From a virus: DNA of 28,326 nucleotides. The position numbers and the translations under genes were made by a program. Numbering within the stretch: the stretch's first letter is position 1; each line of letters opens with the position of its first letter. The notes beneath the pieces were generated by a model. It had not been told where the DNA came from, searched no databases, and saw only the letters and a list, made by a program, of their open reading frames with translations. This document shows, one piece after another, positions 13,850-21,777 of this stretch. The stretch lies in IMG/VR virus record IMGVR_UViG_3300044617_001214, positions 1-28,326 of that record; one strand, given 5' to 3'.

Positions 13850-16305
13850 TAAACGAGTCCCCCAGAGAGGTAGCGCTCGGGCCGCTTAGCATTAGCACTA
13901 AACTTGCCCTTGGCCAAGTTGCGGCCTTTGTGTTTGCGGACTTTGACGCGGAAGTCGTCGAGGCGTTTGGCGCCCGCCCTACTCGACCCGTCGCCCAGCA
14001 TGGCCACGGTCTCGGCGTCGATGACGTACTCGCCGTCGCTGAGCAGCGCCGGGATCTCGTCGCTGCGTCCGGTGCCGACGCCGTCAACGGCGAAGCTCTC
14101 GCGGCCCCGGCCGTCTCCGCCCATCTTGCCGCCCTTGGCGCGGGGCTGCGCACCCATGTCTTCGAATATCATGGTGAGTGCCTGCCGCCCCTCGGGCGTG
14201 TTCAAGAAGGCCTCGATCTCGGCGTCCGACGCGCCCGGCATGGCTGCGCGCAGCATGTCGAGGCTACTGCTGAGCACCGAGGTCGTCGCGCCAACCGGCG
14301 CAGCGCCCGTGCTGAACACAGAGCCAACGCCCACGCGCGGTGCCGGTGCGGCCGCGGTGGCGAAGGCTGCGCGCTCGGCCGCTGTCTCGGGCACGTAGTT
14401 GAAGAACGAGCGCGCCGGGCCGTAGCCGTAGCGCGCATAGTCGATGTCGCTGCGATCGCGCTGAGTGAGCGCTGACGGCGCAAACTGGCCGCGCGGCGTC
14501 GGCAGTTGGGCGCGGAATATCGGCGCGAGCGCGTCGAGGCCGGTGCCAGTGCCGCCAGTGCCGCCGCGCTTGCCGCCGAGCAGCTTGCTCAGGGCGTCGA
14601 GGATGGCGAGGCCGCCGGTGACCGTGGCGATTTTCTTGGACAGGTCTGTTTTCTTCTCACCTGGAGGCGTACCGGTGTCCGTAACTGTAGTTGGCGATTG
14701 GCTAAGCAAGATGGAAGCAGGTATTGTAGCGAGACCACCAGTGAAATCGACCTTTGGAGGCGGTTGGTTCGTGACAGTGATCAAAGGCTCTTCGCCAGCG
14801 ACTGCAGGTGGCGTTTGGCTGGGCACGAGTGCGCCAGTGGCAGCGGCAAGACTATCGCTAACGCGGCCCGGACGGATGCGGCTGGCTTCGGCCAGAAGCT
14901 CTTTACCGGGCAAATTAAAGTCAACGGCGCCTGCAGCCCCTGCTGCGAGGCCATCGCTAACGCGCGTCTGCGGAATGCGCCTGCCAACAGACTCAAGCAA
15001 AGTCTCATCGGGCAGCAGATTAACGGCGCCAGCCGTACCCGTTGCGAGGGCATCGCCGACGCGCGTCTGCGGAATGCGCCTGCCAACAGACTCAAGCAAA
15101 GTCTCACCGGGCAGACTTGTGTCGGTCGGCGTGCCGACGTTCAGTGAAGACGGCACTGCGCCCGCAAGAATGCTATCAAGTCCAGCCTGCGGAATGCGCG
15201 AGCCGCTGACGACCATGTCGCCGAGACCGAACTCGTTGTCCAGACGCGCTTGATCGAGTGCCTGTTTGAACGGATCAAGCGACTTGCCGACATCGCCCAG
15301 CAGAGATCCGCCCGCTGCGCCGAGACCGCCGAGACCGCCGAGAACAGACGGCGCGAGGCGCGACGCCGAAACGACGATTTCGCCGGGTAACGACGCGGCT
15401 GCCTGACCGGCAGCTTGGCCGCCAACTTCGCCAGCAAGAGCGCCCTTTCCGCCGCTTAACGCGCTGCCCAGCGCTTTATCAATTCCGGTCGCACTCAACA
15501 GACCGGCCGTAGCGCCAGAAGTCAGGCCGCCGATAGCACCAGCCTTGAGCGCTTCGCCAAGATCCTCGCCGGTCACAAGACCCGCACCAGTACGGCCCAG
15601 CGCGGAGGTCAGGCCAACGCCCGCTATCTTGGCGCCAAGGCCGCTCAGCCCGAGTTTAGCCCCGAGGGCGGTGCCCAAGCCCGGAACGAACTGAAGCGCG
15701 ATGGGCGCAACAATCTTCGCGATGTCGCCAACGACGGCGGTACCCGGACGGTTGTACAAGTCGCCGCCGAGCAGCGTCACCGCCTCGCCGGTCGTTGGGT
15801 CGGTATACTGGCCGAAGCCGCCAGTCGGCGCGCCGCCGACCTGCTCGATCCGGTAGTCAGCCATGCGGCCCTGATTGGCCAAGCCGCGTGCGATGTCCTG
15901 CAGCCGCAGCAACTCTTCAGGCGTGCTGCCCGAGGCGATGACTTGGCCTTCGTTCTTGCCGGTGTAGTCGCGGATCTGATACTGCGTGCCGGGAGTGAGC
16001 GTGATCTGGCTCGCCGGATCTAGGCCGCGCACGTCCCGGTTAGCGCCGGTCATCCACGAACTGAGCGTGATGGGATCCTGCAGCCGGCGCTCGTACTCGG
16101 CCAACTCCTGCTGCTGACGGACGCGCGGATCACCGCCGCGCATGGTGCTGTAGCGCTCAGGCTCACCGTCGGGGCCCATGCGCCCGGTGTAGTCGTCGTA
16201 ATCGCCGAACACGGGCTGTGCTGCGGTGAGACCGCTTACCGGCTGCGTCATTGGCTGCGTTGCAGCGGAGAGGCCGCCCACCGGATCGTTTACGCCGTTA
16301 GCCAT
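13849..16305 (-). CDS. Large repeat-containing virion protein (818 aa)
   Basis: Starts at ATG 16305, overlapping the preceding stop as TGATG, with AAGGA upstream. The N-terminal third is polar; residues about 185-300 are Gly/Ala/Leu-rich and hydrophobic. From about 305 to 496 a motif of about 33 residues recurs: LPGETLLESVGRRIPQTRV, then DALATGTAGAVN, with one nearly identical second copy and more diverged copies (LPGEIVVSASR, MVVSGSRIPQ, LPGKELLAEASRIRPGRVSD). The C-terminus contains GRSDEIPALLSDGEYVIDAE (two Asp/Glu-rich turns) and a basic tail KVRKHKGRNLAKGK. The DGEYVIDAE type of motif is frequent in phage virion proteins. No catalytic site is visible. I infer an internal or tail-associated structural protein. 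Confidence 0.65.
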   Translation of the reverse strand: MANGVNDPVGGLSAATQPMTQPVSGLTAAQPVFGDYDDYTGRMGPDGEPERYSTMRGGDPRVRQQQELAEYERRLQDPITLSSWMTGANRDVRGLDPASQITLTPGTQYQIRDYTGKNEGQVIASGSTPEELLRLQDIARGLANQGRMADYRIEQVGGAPTGGFGQYTDPTTGEAVTLLGGDLYNRPGTAVVGDIAKIVAPIALQFVPGLGTALGAKLGLSGLGAKIAGVGLTSALGRTGAGLVTGEDLGEALKAGAIGGLTSGATAGLLSATGIDKALGSALSGGKGALAGEVGGQAAGQAAASLPGEIVVSASRLAPSVLGGLGGLGAAGGSLLGDVGKSLDPFKQALDQARLDNEFGLGDMVVSGSRIPQAGLDSILAGAVPSSLNVGTPTDTSLPGETLLESVGRRIPQTRVGDALATGTAGAVNLLPDETLLESVGRRIPQTRVSDGLAAGAAGAVDFNLPGKELLAEASRIRPGRVSDSLAAATGALVPSQTPPAVAGEEPLITVTNQPPPKVDFTGGLATIPASILLSQSPTTVTDTGTPPGEKKTDLSKKIATVTGGLAILDALSKLLGGKRGGTGGTGTGLDALAPIFRAQLPTPRGQFAPSALTQRDRSDIDYARYGYGPARSFFNYVPETAAERAAFATAAAPAPRVGVGSVFSTGAAPVGATTSVLSSSLDMLRAAMPGASDAEIEAFLNTPEGRQALTMIFEDMGAQPRAKGGKMGGDGRGRESFAVDGVGTGRSDEIPALLSDGEYVIDAETVAMLGDGSSRAGAKRLDDFRVKVRKHKGRNLAKGKFSANAKRPERYLSGGLV
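14952..15114 (-). repeat. Tandem 99-bp-period repeat inside the 818-aa virion gene
   Basis: Bases 14952-15015 and 15051-15114 match at 61 of 64 positions, 99 bases apart, encoding two near-identical copies of a 33-residue unit. More diverged units flank them on both sides (about 14850-14915 and 15160-15205). The high DNA identity of the central pair points to a recent duplication. Confidence 0.85.
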
Positions 16306-16538
16306 CAGCCTTGTCCTTCAAGCATCGGATAGACCCGCATTGCCCACTCACGCCAGTCATCAAATTGATATGGGTCTGGCACAGCGCGTGTTGAAAAGGG
16401 TGACGCCTTCAAAAAGCCTGTAGCCCAACCCTGCCAGTCGTTCTCGTCGTTTAGCCGACCAAACGCCCACGCATCGCCAACCGACAGTATAACGCTATCG
16501 GCCCAATCAATCAAACCCATGCCACGCGGGTCGATCAT
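16305..16538 (-). CDS. Small conserved phage protein (77 aa)
   Basis: Starts at ATG 16538, overlapping the hub gene stop as ATGA. It is Trp- and Asp-rich (LIDWADSVILSVGDAWAFG, then DENDWQGWATGFLKASPF, then YQFDDWREWAMRVYPMLEG). Proteins with this Trp pattern occur between hub and internal virion genes of related phages, to my recollection. I know no function. The lack of a membrane segment and the fixed position suggest a small virion or assembly factor. Confidence 0.7.
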   Translation of the reverse strand: MIDPRGMGLIDWADSVILSVGDAWAFGRLNDENDWQGWATGFLKASPFSTRAVPDPYQFDDWREWAMRVYPMLEGQG

Positions 16539-18157
16539 CCAATCACGGTTCCATCGCCGGGCTGTATGTGCGCCAGCACCAATCCCATTTGGTAATCGCC
16601 CCCGAGCGTGTTGCTCTCGAAGCGGAAGCGCAACTCACGGCGCTGTGTCTTAAAGTACACAACCTGATCCTGCGGCGTCGGCGGCGTCTCGTAGATGGTG
16701 TGCGGCTCCGTTGACACCTCGGGCGCCTTGGCGTTGGCGCGGCCCGTCACCTGCATCGTCATGTCGCCGCTCTGCACGAAGTCCGGCTCAATCATAAGCA
16801 CCTGCAGCGCCTTGTTCTCTTGGCTTGATACCGGCAGCGACAGGTCAGCCGTCTCGAAGTAGCTCAGCACAGGCTGCAGGTTGAGCCCGTCAATGTCGTC
16901 CACGCCCACCTCGTGTACCCACAGGCGGTACTGATCGACGCCGCTGTCTTCCGTGACGCGCACGTTGTCGTCCGTCTCCGTGATGCGCGTGTCGTCGGCC
17001 TCAGTGACGCGCACCTGATCTGGGGCGATGCTCGGCACGACGCCCGTCATGATCGGCTTGGGGAAGACAGTCGGCGACACGGCCGCGCTGCGCCCGCCGT
17101 TGGGCAGTTCGCAGTCGTACCACGTATTCTCGCGGATGTTGTAGATGACGGCGTGCGACGGCTCGATCGCCTCACCGCGCGGGTAGCACCACCAAATCTC
17201 GCCGTAGCGCGGCACCTTCATCGCGAACACCTTCTGGCGCTGCGACTGGTTGAGGCCGTCGAAGAAATAATTGAGGTTGAGATTGTTCGGCACCTCGCGC
17301 ACGACGCCGTTGAACATCAGGAAGCGATCGGTGCCCACCCAGTAGAAGATGCCGTCGTACTCGATGACCGTGTTCGCTCCGAGGATCGAGCTCTGCGTGC
17401 TGATCGTGTCGAACTGGAACACCGGCGCGCCGCCGATGAACGAGGCGCGCACCAGCGCATCGGCCGACCAGAACAGACCCGACGGCGAGTTACCGGGACC
17501 ACCGCGCAGGGCCACGCCGCGCACGATCTTCTGGGAGGCGATGTTCGCCGCGCCGGAGCCGAGGCTGGTGTAGTCCGTGGGGTCGCCCGCCACCGAGAAC
17601 GCCACGTAGCCGTCGTTGCCGAAGATGAACGTGTACGGGTGCAAAACGGCGACGCCGCCGGTGGCGCTGTAGCCGGCCGGCAGGTTGGTGATCGGCTGCA
17701 GCGGCGCAGTGCCAAACAGGTCGCCGAAGAAAAGCTGGCCGCCGTCCGCATTGCAGATGCACCCGAGGTTCGGCGCGACCTGCGCCACGAGCTGCAGACC
17801 GCCAAGGCCCGGCGCCGCGATGGCGTCGAACTGCCACATGTTGTTCGGATCCGCCGTTAGCGTCGACGGCGTGCGGTTGGTGATGACCGACGTGTTGAAG
17901 CCATTGTCGATGTAGAAGCGCTCGAGCAGGTTGGCCGAGCCGCTGTGCACGTAGGTCAGGTTGTTCTGCGTGAACTCATGCATCGCGCGGCTGATCTCGC
18001 GCAGGTACTTGCTGATCGCGCGGTAGCCGCCGATCTTGCGCGGCAGGCCACGCTGGAAGCGCACCCACTGCCCGTCGACGTAGTTGTCGCCCTCGAACTT
18101 GGTGCCGTCGCGCTTGATGCCCGGCTGCGAGCGTATCTGGACGACGCGCGACGCCAT
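16535..18157 (-). CDS. Tail hub/nozzle or packaged-DNA stabilisation protein, P22 gp10-like
   Basis: A 540-residue protein whose ATG abuts the preceding TAA. The start, QPGIKRDGTKFEGDNYVDGQ followed by WVRFQRGLPRKIGGYRAI, is the opening typical of the phage DNA-stabilising/hub family related to P22 gp10. The body shows beta-propeller-like repeats (HPYTFIFGNDGYVAFS, FYWVGTDRFLMFNG, WWCYPRGEA). Between about 380 and 405 there is a short repeat VRVTEADDTRITETDD that may form an acidic surface strand. In P22-type podoviruses the hub plugs the portal and connects the adaptor to the tail needle. The adjacent SU10-type adaptor supports this assignment. Confidence 0.65.
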   Translation of the reverse strand: MASRVVQIRSQPGIKRDGTKFEGDNYVDGQWVRFQRGLPRKIGGYRAISKYLREISRAMHEFTQNNLTYVHSGSANLLERFYIDNGFNTSVITNRTPSTLTADPNNMWQFDAIAAPGLGGLQLVAQVAPNLGCICNADGGQLFFGDLFGTAPLQPITNLPAGYSATGGVAVLHPYTFIFGNDGYVAFSVAGDPTDYTSLGSGAANIASQKIVRGVALRGGPGNSPSGLFWSADALVRASFIGGAPVFQFDTISTQSSILGANTVIEYDGIFYWVGTDRFLMFNGVVREVPNNLNLNYFFDGLNQSQRQKVFAMKVPRYGEIWWCYPRGEAIEPSHAVIYNIRENTWYDCELPNGGRSAAVSPTVFPKPIMTGVVPSIAPDQVRVTEADDTRITETDDNVRVTEDSGVDQYRLWVHEVGVDDIDGLNLQPVLSYFETADLSLPVSSQENKALQVLMIEPDFVQSGDMTMQVTGRANAKAPEVSTEPHTIYETPPTPQDQVVYFKTQRRELRFRFESNTLGGDYQMGLVLAHIQPGDGTVIG

Positions 18158-19366
18158 TTAGAACGTGCCGCCGTTGACGGTGCCCGCCGGAGCGACGCCC
18201 AGCACCGTCCACGCGTCATTGGTCGTGGCGGCCGTGAACAAGCCCGTGCCAACGGCCGTGCCGCCGAGGTTGATCAATGCCGCGCCCGCACTCGTTGCGC
18301 CCGTACCGCCGTCGGCAACAGCGACCGGCGTGGCAATGCCGCCCGTCTCGGCGTCCACCACCTCATTGCCGTCGCAGTACAGGATGGCGCGGCTGCCGCG
18401 CGCGACCAGCACACCCGGCGACTGCGTGTTCGTCCTGACGCGCAGGGTGAACGAGCCGCCCGTTGTGTCGTTCGAGACCCAGTACTGTTGGGTCGTCTTC
18501 GGCACGACGATCTCGACGTTGCCCGTGATCGCGCCCGTGAACTCGTAGGCGATGCGGTTCAACTCGGCGCCCGAGAGCGTGTAGTTGCCGCTCACGCCGC
18601 CGAGGTTGACCGACGTAAAGTCGAAGGCAAACACGGCGCTCTGGCCGAGGCCCAGCGTGTACCAACTCGTGCCGTCCGTCACCGCCGTGGCGCTGTCACC
18701 GGGCGTCAGTGTCAGGCTGGCTGCGCCGTTGATCGTGTCGAGGCCCTGCGGGGTGAGGACGAGGTTGCCGCTACCGCCGTTGCGGACGGCGACGAAATAG
18801 TCGGCGCCGACGCCCGCCGCTGTCGGCAGCGTCAGCGTGCCGAGGCCGCCCGTCCAGACAAACATCTTGGCGCGGTCGGAGCCGCCGGCCGTGTAGTTCG
18901 TGTTGAAGAGCGTGACGGGCGTGGACTGCGAGAGCGTTGAGCCGGTCGCCGTCAGGCCGAAGCCGGCCAGCGCGGAGGCCTGCGCCTGCGCCGTTGCCGC
19001 GCCGTAGCGGAACACGCGCCACGAACCGGCGGCGGTGGTGTTGTTGGTTAGGTAGATCTGCCACTGCTCGCCCTGCGCGATCGACAGGAGCGTGCCGCCA
19101 ACGCTGTTCTTGACGGTGATGGTGGACGGGCCGAGGTTGTTGAACAGGACGGTCTGGCCGACGCCGGTCTCGTCCGCGGGCGGCATGAGGATCGAGAAGG
19201 CACCGGTCGGCGTCACGTCGATGATGCGCGCCGCCGGCCGCAAGAGCGTGTTGCTCTCAAGCGGCCAGTCCAGCGCCGTGTCGGCCGTCAGCGAAAGCGC
19301 CAGATACGACACATCCGACGGGTAGATCGTCGTGCCACCAAATATTTGTGTATAGGTGTTGCTCAT
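18158..19366 (-). CDS. Tail fibre/appendage protein (402 aa)
   Basis: Starts at ATG 19366, 5 bases after the adaptor stop, with GAGG about 10 bases upstream. The N-terminus MSNTYTQIFGGTTIYPSDVS and the following ALDWPLES resemble virion-attachment segments of phage fibres. The body is beta-rich with Gly, Thr, Asn and Ser and recurring turns. Near the C-terminus the motif VAVADGGTGATSAGAALINL is the NGGTG-type fibre repeat seen in the two larger fibres, and the last residues VNGGTF match the end of the 867-residue fibre (DGGTF). I infer a fibre or fibre-adaptor that docks near the tail hub. Confidence 0.65.
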   Translation of the reverse strand: MSNTYTQIFGGTTIYPSDVSYLALSLTADTALDWPLESNTLLRPAARIIDVTPTGAFSILMPPADETGVGQTVLFNNLGPSTITVKNSVGGTLLSIAQGEQWQIYLTNNTTAAGSWRVFRYGAATAQAQASALAGFGLTATGSTLSQSTPVTLFNTNYTAGGSDRAKMFVWTGGLGTLTLPTAAGVGADYFVAVRNGGSGNLVLTPQGLDTINGAASLTLTPGDSATAVTDGTSWYTLGLGQSAVFAFDFTSVNLGGVSGNYTLSGAELNRIAYEFTGAITGNVEIVVPKTTQQYWVSNDTTGGSFTLRVRTNTQSPGVLVARGSRAILYCDGNEVVDAETGGIATPVAVADGGTGATSAGAALINLGGTAVGTGLFTAATTNDAWTVLGVAPAGTVNGGTF

Positions 19367-19371
19367 ACCGC

Positions 19372-20025
19372 TTATGCCTCTTTCCGAACCGACGCACGGT
19401 CGAGGATCTTGGCGAGATCCTCGCCGTTCAGCATCGCGGCCGCACGATCATACATGTTCTGCCAGACGGGGATGCGCTCATCGTTCTTGAGGAAGGGCGT
19501 TGCCTCCAGCAGCGTGCCGTACAGCAAGAGCTGCGGCGCATATTCGGTCAGCCAGTTGGTCTGCACGGCGTCGTCCAGCAGCGGTGGCAGCTCGTAGTAC
19601 AACACCTCGAAGGGGTAGTTCGCGTCGGGCGTCGGCGCATACAGCCAGTGGCTGTAGTCGTAGTCGCTGTAGTACTCGGGCTGATCCGTGGCGGTGCGAT
19701 CGGGCCAGTAGCTCAGGAGATATTCGTAGGCGCGTGTGAACAGAACCTTGCGCGTGTTGTTGTTGGTTCCGGTGCCAATGTTGATGCTGACCGTGTCGCG
19801 CCAGCGGTCGGGCTTGGCGTACACGGACACGCCCGTCTGCAGCGTGCCGCTCACGACGTTGATGAAGCCTTGGATCTTCAGCTCGCGCGCGATGCGGCGC
19901 TCGGCCAGATTGATCAGCCGCGGGATCTGCTCAAACACAACCGGGTCAGACGCATAGGTTGTGCCGCGCTCAAGGTAGCGCCGCACGTCCTGCTGGAGCG
20001 TCGTGAAGGTCATCGTCGTGGCCAT
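19372..20025 (-). CDS. Head-tail adaptor protein, SU10-type
   Basis: A 217-residue protein from ATG 20025. Blocks that match the SU10-type adaptor family are TFTTLQQDVRRYLERGT, IPRLINLAERRIARELKIQG, KPDRWRDTVSI, YWPDRTATDQPEYYSDYDYS, FEVLYYELPPLL, and LLLYGTLLEATPFLKND. Such adaptors bind below the portal and link it to the tail nozzle. The next two genes downstream are a fibre and the gp10-like hub, as expected for this module. The assignment is from remembered family patterns, so moderate to high confidence. Confidence 0.75.
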   Translation of the reverse strand: MATTMTFTTLQQDVRRYLERGTTYASDPVVFEQIPRLINLAERRIARELKIQGFINVVSGTLQTGVSVYAKPDRWRDTVSINIGTGTNNNTRKVLFTRAYEYLLSYWPDRTATDQPEYYSDYDYSHWLYAPTPDANYPFEVLYYELPPLLDDAVQTNWLTEYAPQLLLYGTLLEATPFLKNDERIPVWQNMYDRAAAMLNGEDLAKILDRASVRKEA

Positions 20026-20063
20026 CGGCGCACCCTACATCAGTTTTGGGCAGAATGCCACGG

Positions 20064-20243
20064 TCAGGATAGGTACTCAAACACAAGGCCGGCGATGGCC
20101 AGCACGAGGGCACCGAGCGTCATCTTGCCCTTGGAGAGGGTCGGTTTCTTGTCGGTCGGCAGCACGGTTCCGACGACACCCTTGAAGGCGGCCTTCTCGG
20201 CCTCCTTCTTGACGGCGTTGAGCGCCAGTTTCTTCAGGTTCAT
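20064..20243 (-). CDS. Small membrane protein with C-terminal TM segment (59 aa)
   Basis: ATG 20243 follows a strong ribosome binding site (GAGGAGG, 20247-20253), and the frame closes with TGA at 20064-20066. The translation begins MNLKKLALNAVKKEAEKAAF, a basic amphipathic helix, and ends LGALVLAIAGLVFEYLS, a likely membrane span. It starts 10 bases after the stop of the neighbouring small membrane protein and belongs to the lysis block. It is a candidate holin-like or lysis accessory protein. No family is recognised; the ribosome binding site and coding-like composition are the main support. Confidence 0.65.
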   Translation of the reverse strand: MNLKKLALNAVKKEAEKAAFKGVVGTVLPTDKKPTLSKGKMTLGALVLAIAGLVFEYLS

Positions 20244-20253
20244 GGTAGCCTCC

Positions 20254-20517
20254 TCACTTAGATTTGCTCTCGATGACCCCGACGCGAACTTTCAGGTCAT
20301 TTATTTCGCCCGTCAGATGCTCACGTAACTCCGCTCTAGCCTTAGCTGAATGCGGACTGTCCGTAGGTACACCGTCTGGCGTGACGAGAACAGGCATCGA
20401 CGCTTCGATCTTGGTCAGCCGCGTCTCGAAGGTGTTCACCTGCCCCAGCAGCCACGCAATGCAGGCGATCAGGATGGGCACAGCGCCCTTCAGGATGTCG
20501 CCCCAGTTGACGTTCAC
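20254..20517 (-). CDS. Small TM plus coiled-coil protein next to the endolysin (87 aa)
   Basis: I place the start at GTG 20517, which overlaps the endolysin stop as GTGA; GTG 20526 would add three residues. A membrane span (about residues 9-25, ILKGAVPILIACIAWLLG) is followed by an extended segment and a charged helix, SAKARAELREHLTGEINDLK, predicted to coil. This N-terminal anchor with a long polar domain is consistent with an inner-membrane spanin or a holin partner. Phages often place such proteins beside the lysozyme gene. Function is inferred from topology and position only. Confidence 0.7.
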   Translation of the reverse strand: MNVNWGDILKGAVPILIACIAWLLGQVNTFETRLTKIEASMPVLVTPDGVPTDSPHSAKARAELREHLTGEINDLKVRVGVIESKSK

Positions 20518-21128
20518 GGCAGCCACCCGGCGAACTTCTTCGTCTTAGCCTTGCGGTCATCGAGGCCGTGCGTGCCGCCGTTGATGCGCTTGGTCAGCGC
20601 AAGGATGGCGGCGTCGTTGATGCCTTGGTCGCAGATAGACCAGAGCTTGTTCTTGTCGAAGAACCACAGGGCGCTCTCGAAGCACAGCTCAGTTGCCACG
20701 AGGTTCGGGTTCTCCATCACGTCCGGGCGGTCGATGTAGTCCGAGAACGCTTGATAGTTCGCCTTGCCCGTAAGCTGCAGCGCGCCGCGCCCACGGTACT
20801 TCCAGCCGTCGCCGGACGCCTCGACCCCGTTGCCCATGCGGCCGCCGTAGACGCGGTTGGCGATCTTCTGCGGTTGGCGCTCATACGCCTTGGCCATAGC
20901 TTCCGTGGGGAAGTACTTGCCGAAGATGCCGCGCAGGCCCTTCGCGCCGTAGTTCAGGTTCTCACTGAAGGCCGTGAAGTTCCCTGACTCGTGCGCCGTC
21001 TGAGCGAAGAAATGCGCCGCTCGGTTCTTGTTCAGCTTGTAGTAGGCAGCAGCGGCCTTGAACGTGCCCGGGCCGAACGCACCGTCAGCGGTGACGCCGA
21101 TCTTCTGCTGGAGGGTTACGAGGCTCAT
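20514..21128 (-). CDS. Endolysin, glycoside hydrolase family 19 (chitinase-like)
   Basis: A 204-residue lysin. I choose ATG 21128, which overlaps the preceding stop as ATGA; an in-frame start at 21140 would add four residues. The first 30 residues (LVTLQQKIGVTADGAFGPGT) resemble a short peptidoglycan-binding repeat. The GH19 core follows: FFAQTAHESGNF with the likely catalytic E47, then GDGWKYRGRGALQLTGKANY (107-126 approx.), and TKRINGGTHGLDDR (179-192). It should cleave the peptidoglycan glycan backbone at the end of infection. No signal peptide or SAR segment is seen, so a holin is required, and the five small membrane proteins around it are the candidates. Confidence 0.88.
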   Translation of the reverse strand: MSLVTLQQKIGVTADGAFGPGTFKAAAAYYKLNKNRAAHFFAQTAHESGNFTAFSENLNYGAKGLRGIFGKYFPTEAMAKAYERQPQKIANRVYGGRMGNGVEASGDGWKYRGRGALQLTGKANYQAFSDYIDRPDVMENPNLVATELCFESALWFFDKNKLWSICDQGINDAAILALTKRINGGTHGLDDRKAKTKKFAGWLP

Positions 21129-21283
21129 TTCTTGTTCCACAGATCAAAGAGCGCCTTGACCTTCTCCTCAACCACAGCGAGGCGAACGTCCATCTTGGCA
21201 AGGATAATCACCAGCGAAATGAAAGCCAGAACAATCGGCCAAAGCTGACCGATCAGTTCAACGGTAGAAAGATTGCCAGCCAT
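21125..21283 (-). CDS. Holin-like small TM plus coiled-coil protein (52 aa)
   Basis: Starts at ATG 21283, overlapping the preceding stop as TAATG, and ends overlapping the endolysin start. One membrane span (about 11-29, IGQLWPIVLAFISLVIILA) is followed by a short charged helix, KMDVRLAVVEEKVKALF. Size, single span and immediate position before the endolysin make it a good holin or pinholin candidate. A reading frame extension upstream would cover the neighbouring gene and is rejected. No family name is offered. Confidence 0.7.
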   Translation of the reverse strand: MAGNLSTVELIGQLWPIVLAFISLVIILAKMDVRLAVVEEKVKALFDLWNKK

Positions 21284-21765
21284 TACGCCCTCGGGTTGCG
21301 CCAGTCTGGGAAGTCGTCCTCGTCGACCACGCCGTCGCCGTTGGCGTCGTAGCGCAGGTCGTTGCGGTACTTCTCCCACGGGGCCATGTCATCGTCGTCG
21401 TCTTCAGCTTCAGGCTCCGGCGCAGCAGCCATAGGCGCAGGCGCAGGCTCAGGCTCAGGCGCCGGCAGAGGCTCAGGCTCGACCGGAGTGGGCTCTTCGG
21501 GCTTCGCGTCACGCGCGTTGGCGTTGAGGCTCAGGCCGCCCAGAAGGCCGACGAAGGCACCGATGACCATGTTGAAGGCAGGGCCGACGATCTCGAACAC
21601 CTTGTCGCTGTCCACCACGTCATTGGACGCGAACAGGCCAACGACCAGTGCGGCCACGACGACCAGCACGACGCAGGCCAGTGTGATTACCGCCACGCGG
21701 ATCGTGAACTCGACCGTGTCCTCAATGCCCTCGCGGCTGCTTTCAAAGCGATCCCAGAAGCTCAT
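21283..21765 (-). CDS. Two-TM membrane protein with acidic Pro-rich linker and EF-hand-like tail (160 aa)
   Basis: Residues 22-45 and about 58-80 are two hydrophobic spans (VAVITLACVVLVVVAALVVG and VGPAFNMVIGAFVGLLGGLS). A Pro/Glu/Ala linker (about 88-122) and an Asp run (122-126) follow. The C-terminus has DANGDGVVDEDD (140-151), a textbook EF-hand/dockerin-type calcium loop: D140, N142, D144, G145, D148 and an Asp at position 12. The protein sits between other small membrane proteins upstream of the endolysin, so a holin, antiholin or lysis-timing role is plausible. Calcium binding and any effect on lysis are inference. The linker DNA is a low-complexity GGCTCA-type repeat. Confidence 0.72.
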   Translation of the reverse strand: MSFWDRFESSREGIEDTVEFTIRVAVITLACVVLVVVAALVVGLFASNDVVDSDKVFEIVGPAFNMVIGAFVGLLGGLSLNANARDAKPEEPTPVEPEPLPAPEPEPAPAPMAAAPEPEAEDDDDDMAPWEKYRNDLRYDANGDGVVDEDDFPDWRNPRA

Positions 21766-21777
21766 GAGGCCTCCCCT

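Noticed and set aside
16913-18940. Two long plus-strand frames (315 and 331 codons) opposite the hub and fibre genes
   Set aside because: Both are dominated by Arg, Val, Ala and His from antisense GC-rich codons and lie fully inside genes with recognisable protein features.
19348-20328. 326-codon plus-strand frame over the adaptor and neighbouring genes
   Set aside because: It runs across the adaptor gene, the 59-codon gene and an intergenic gap without respecting any boundary.
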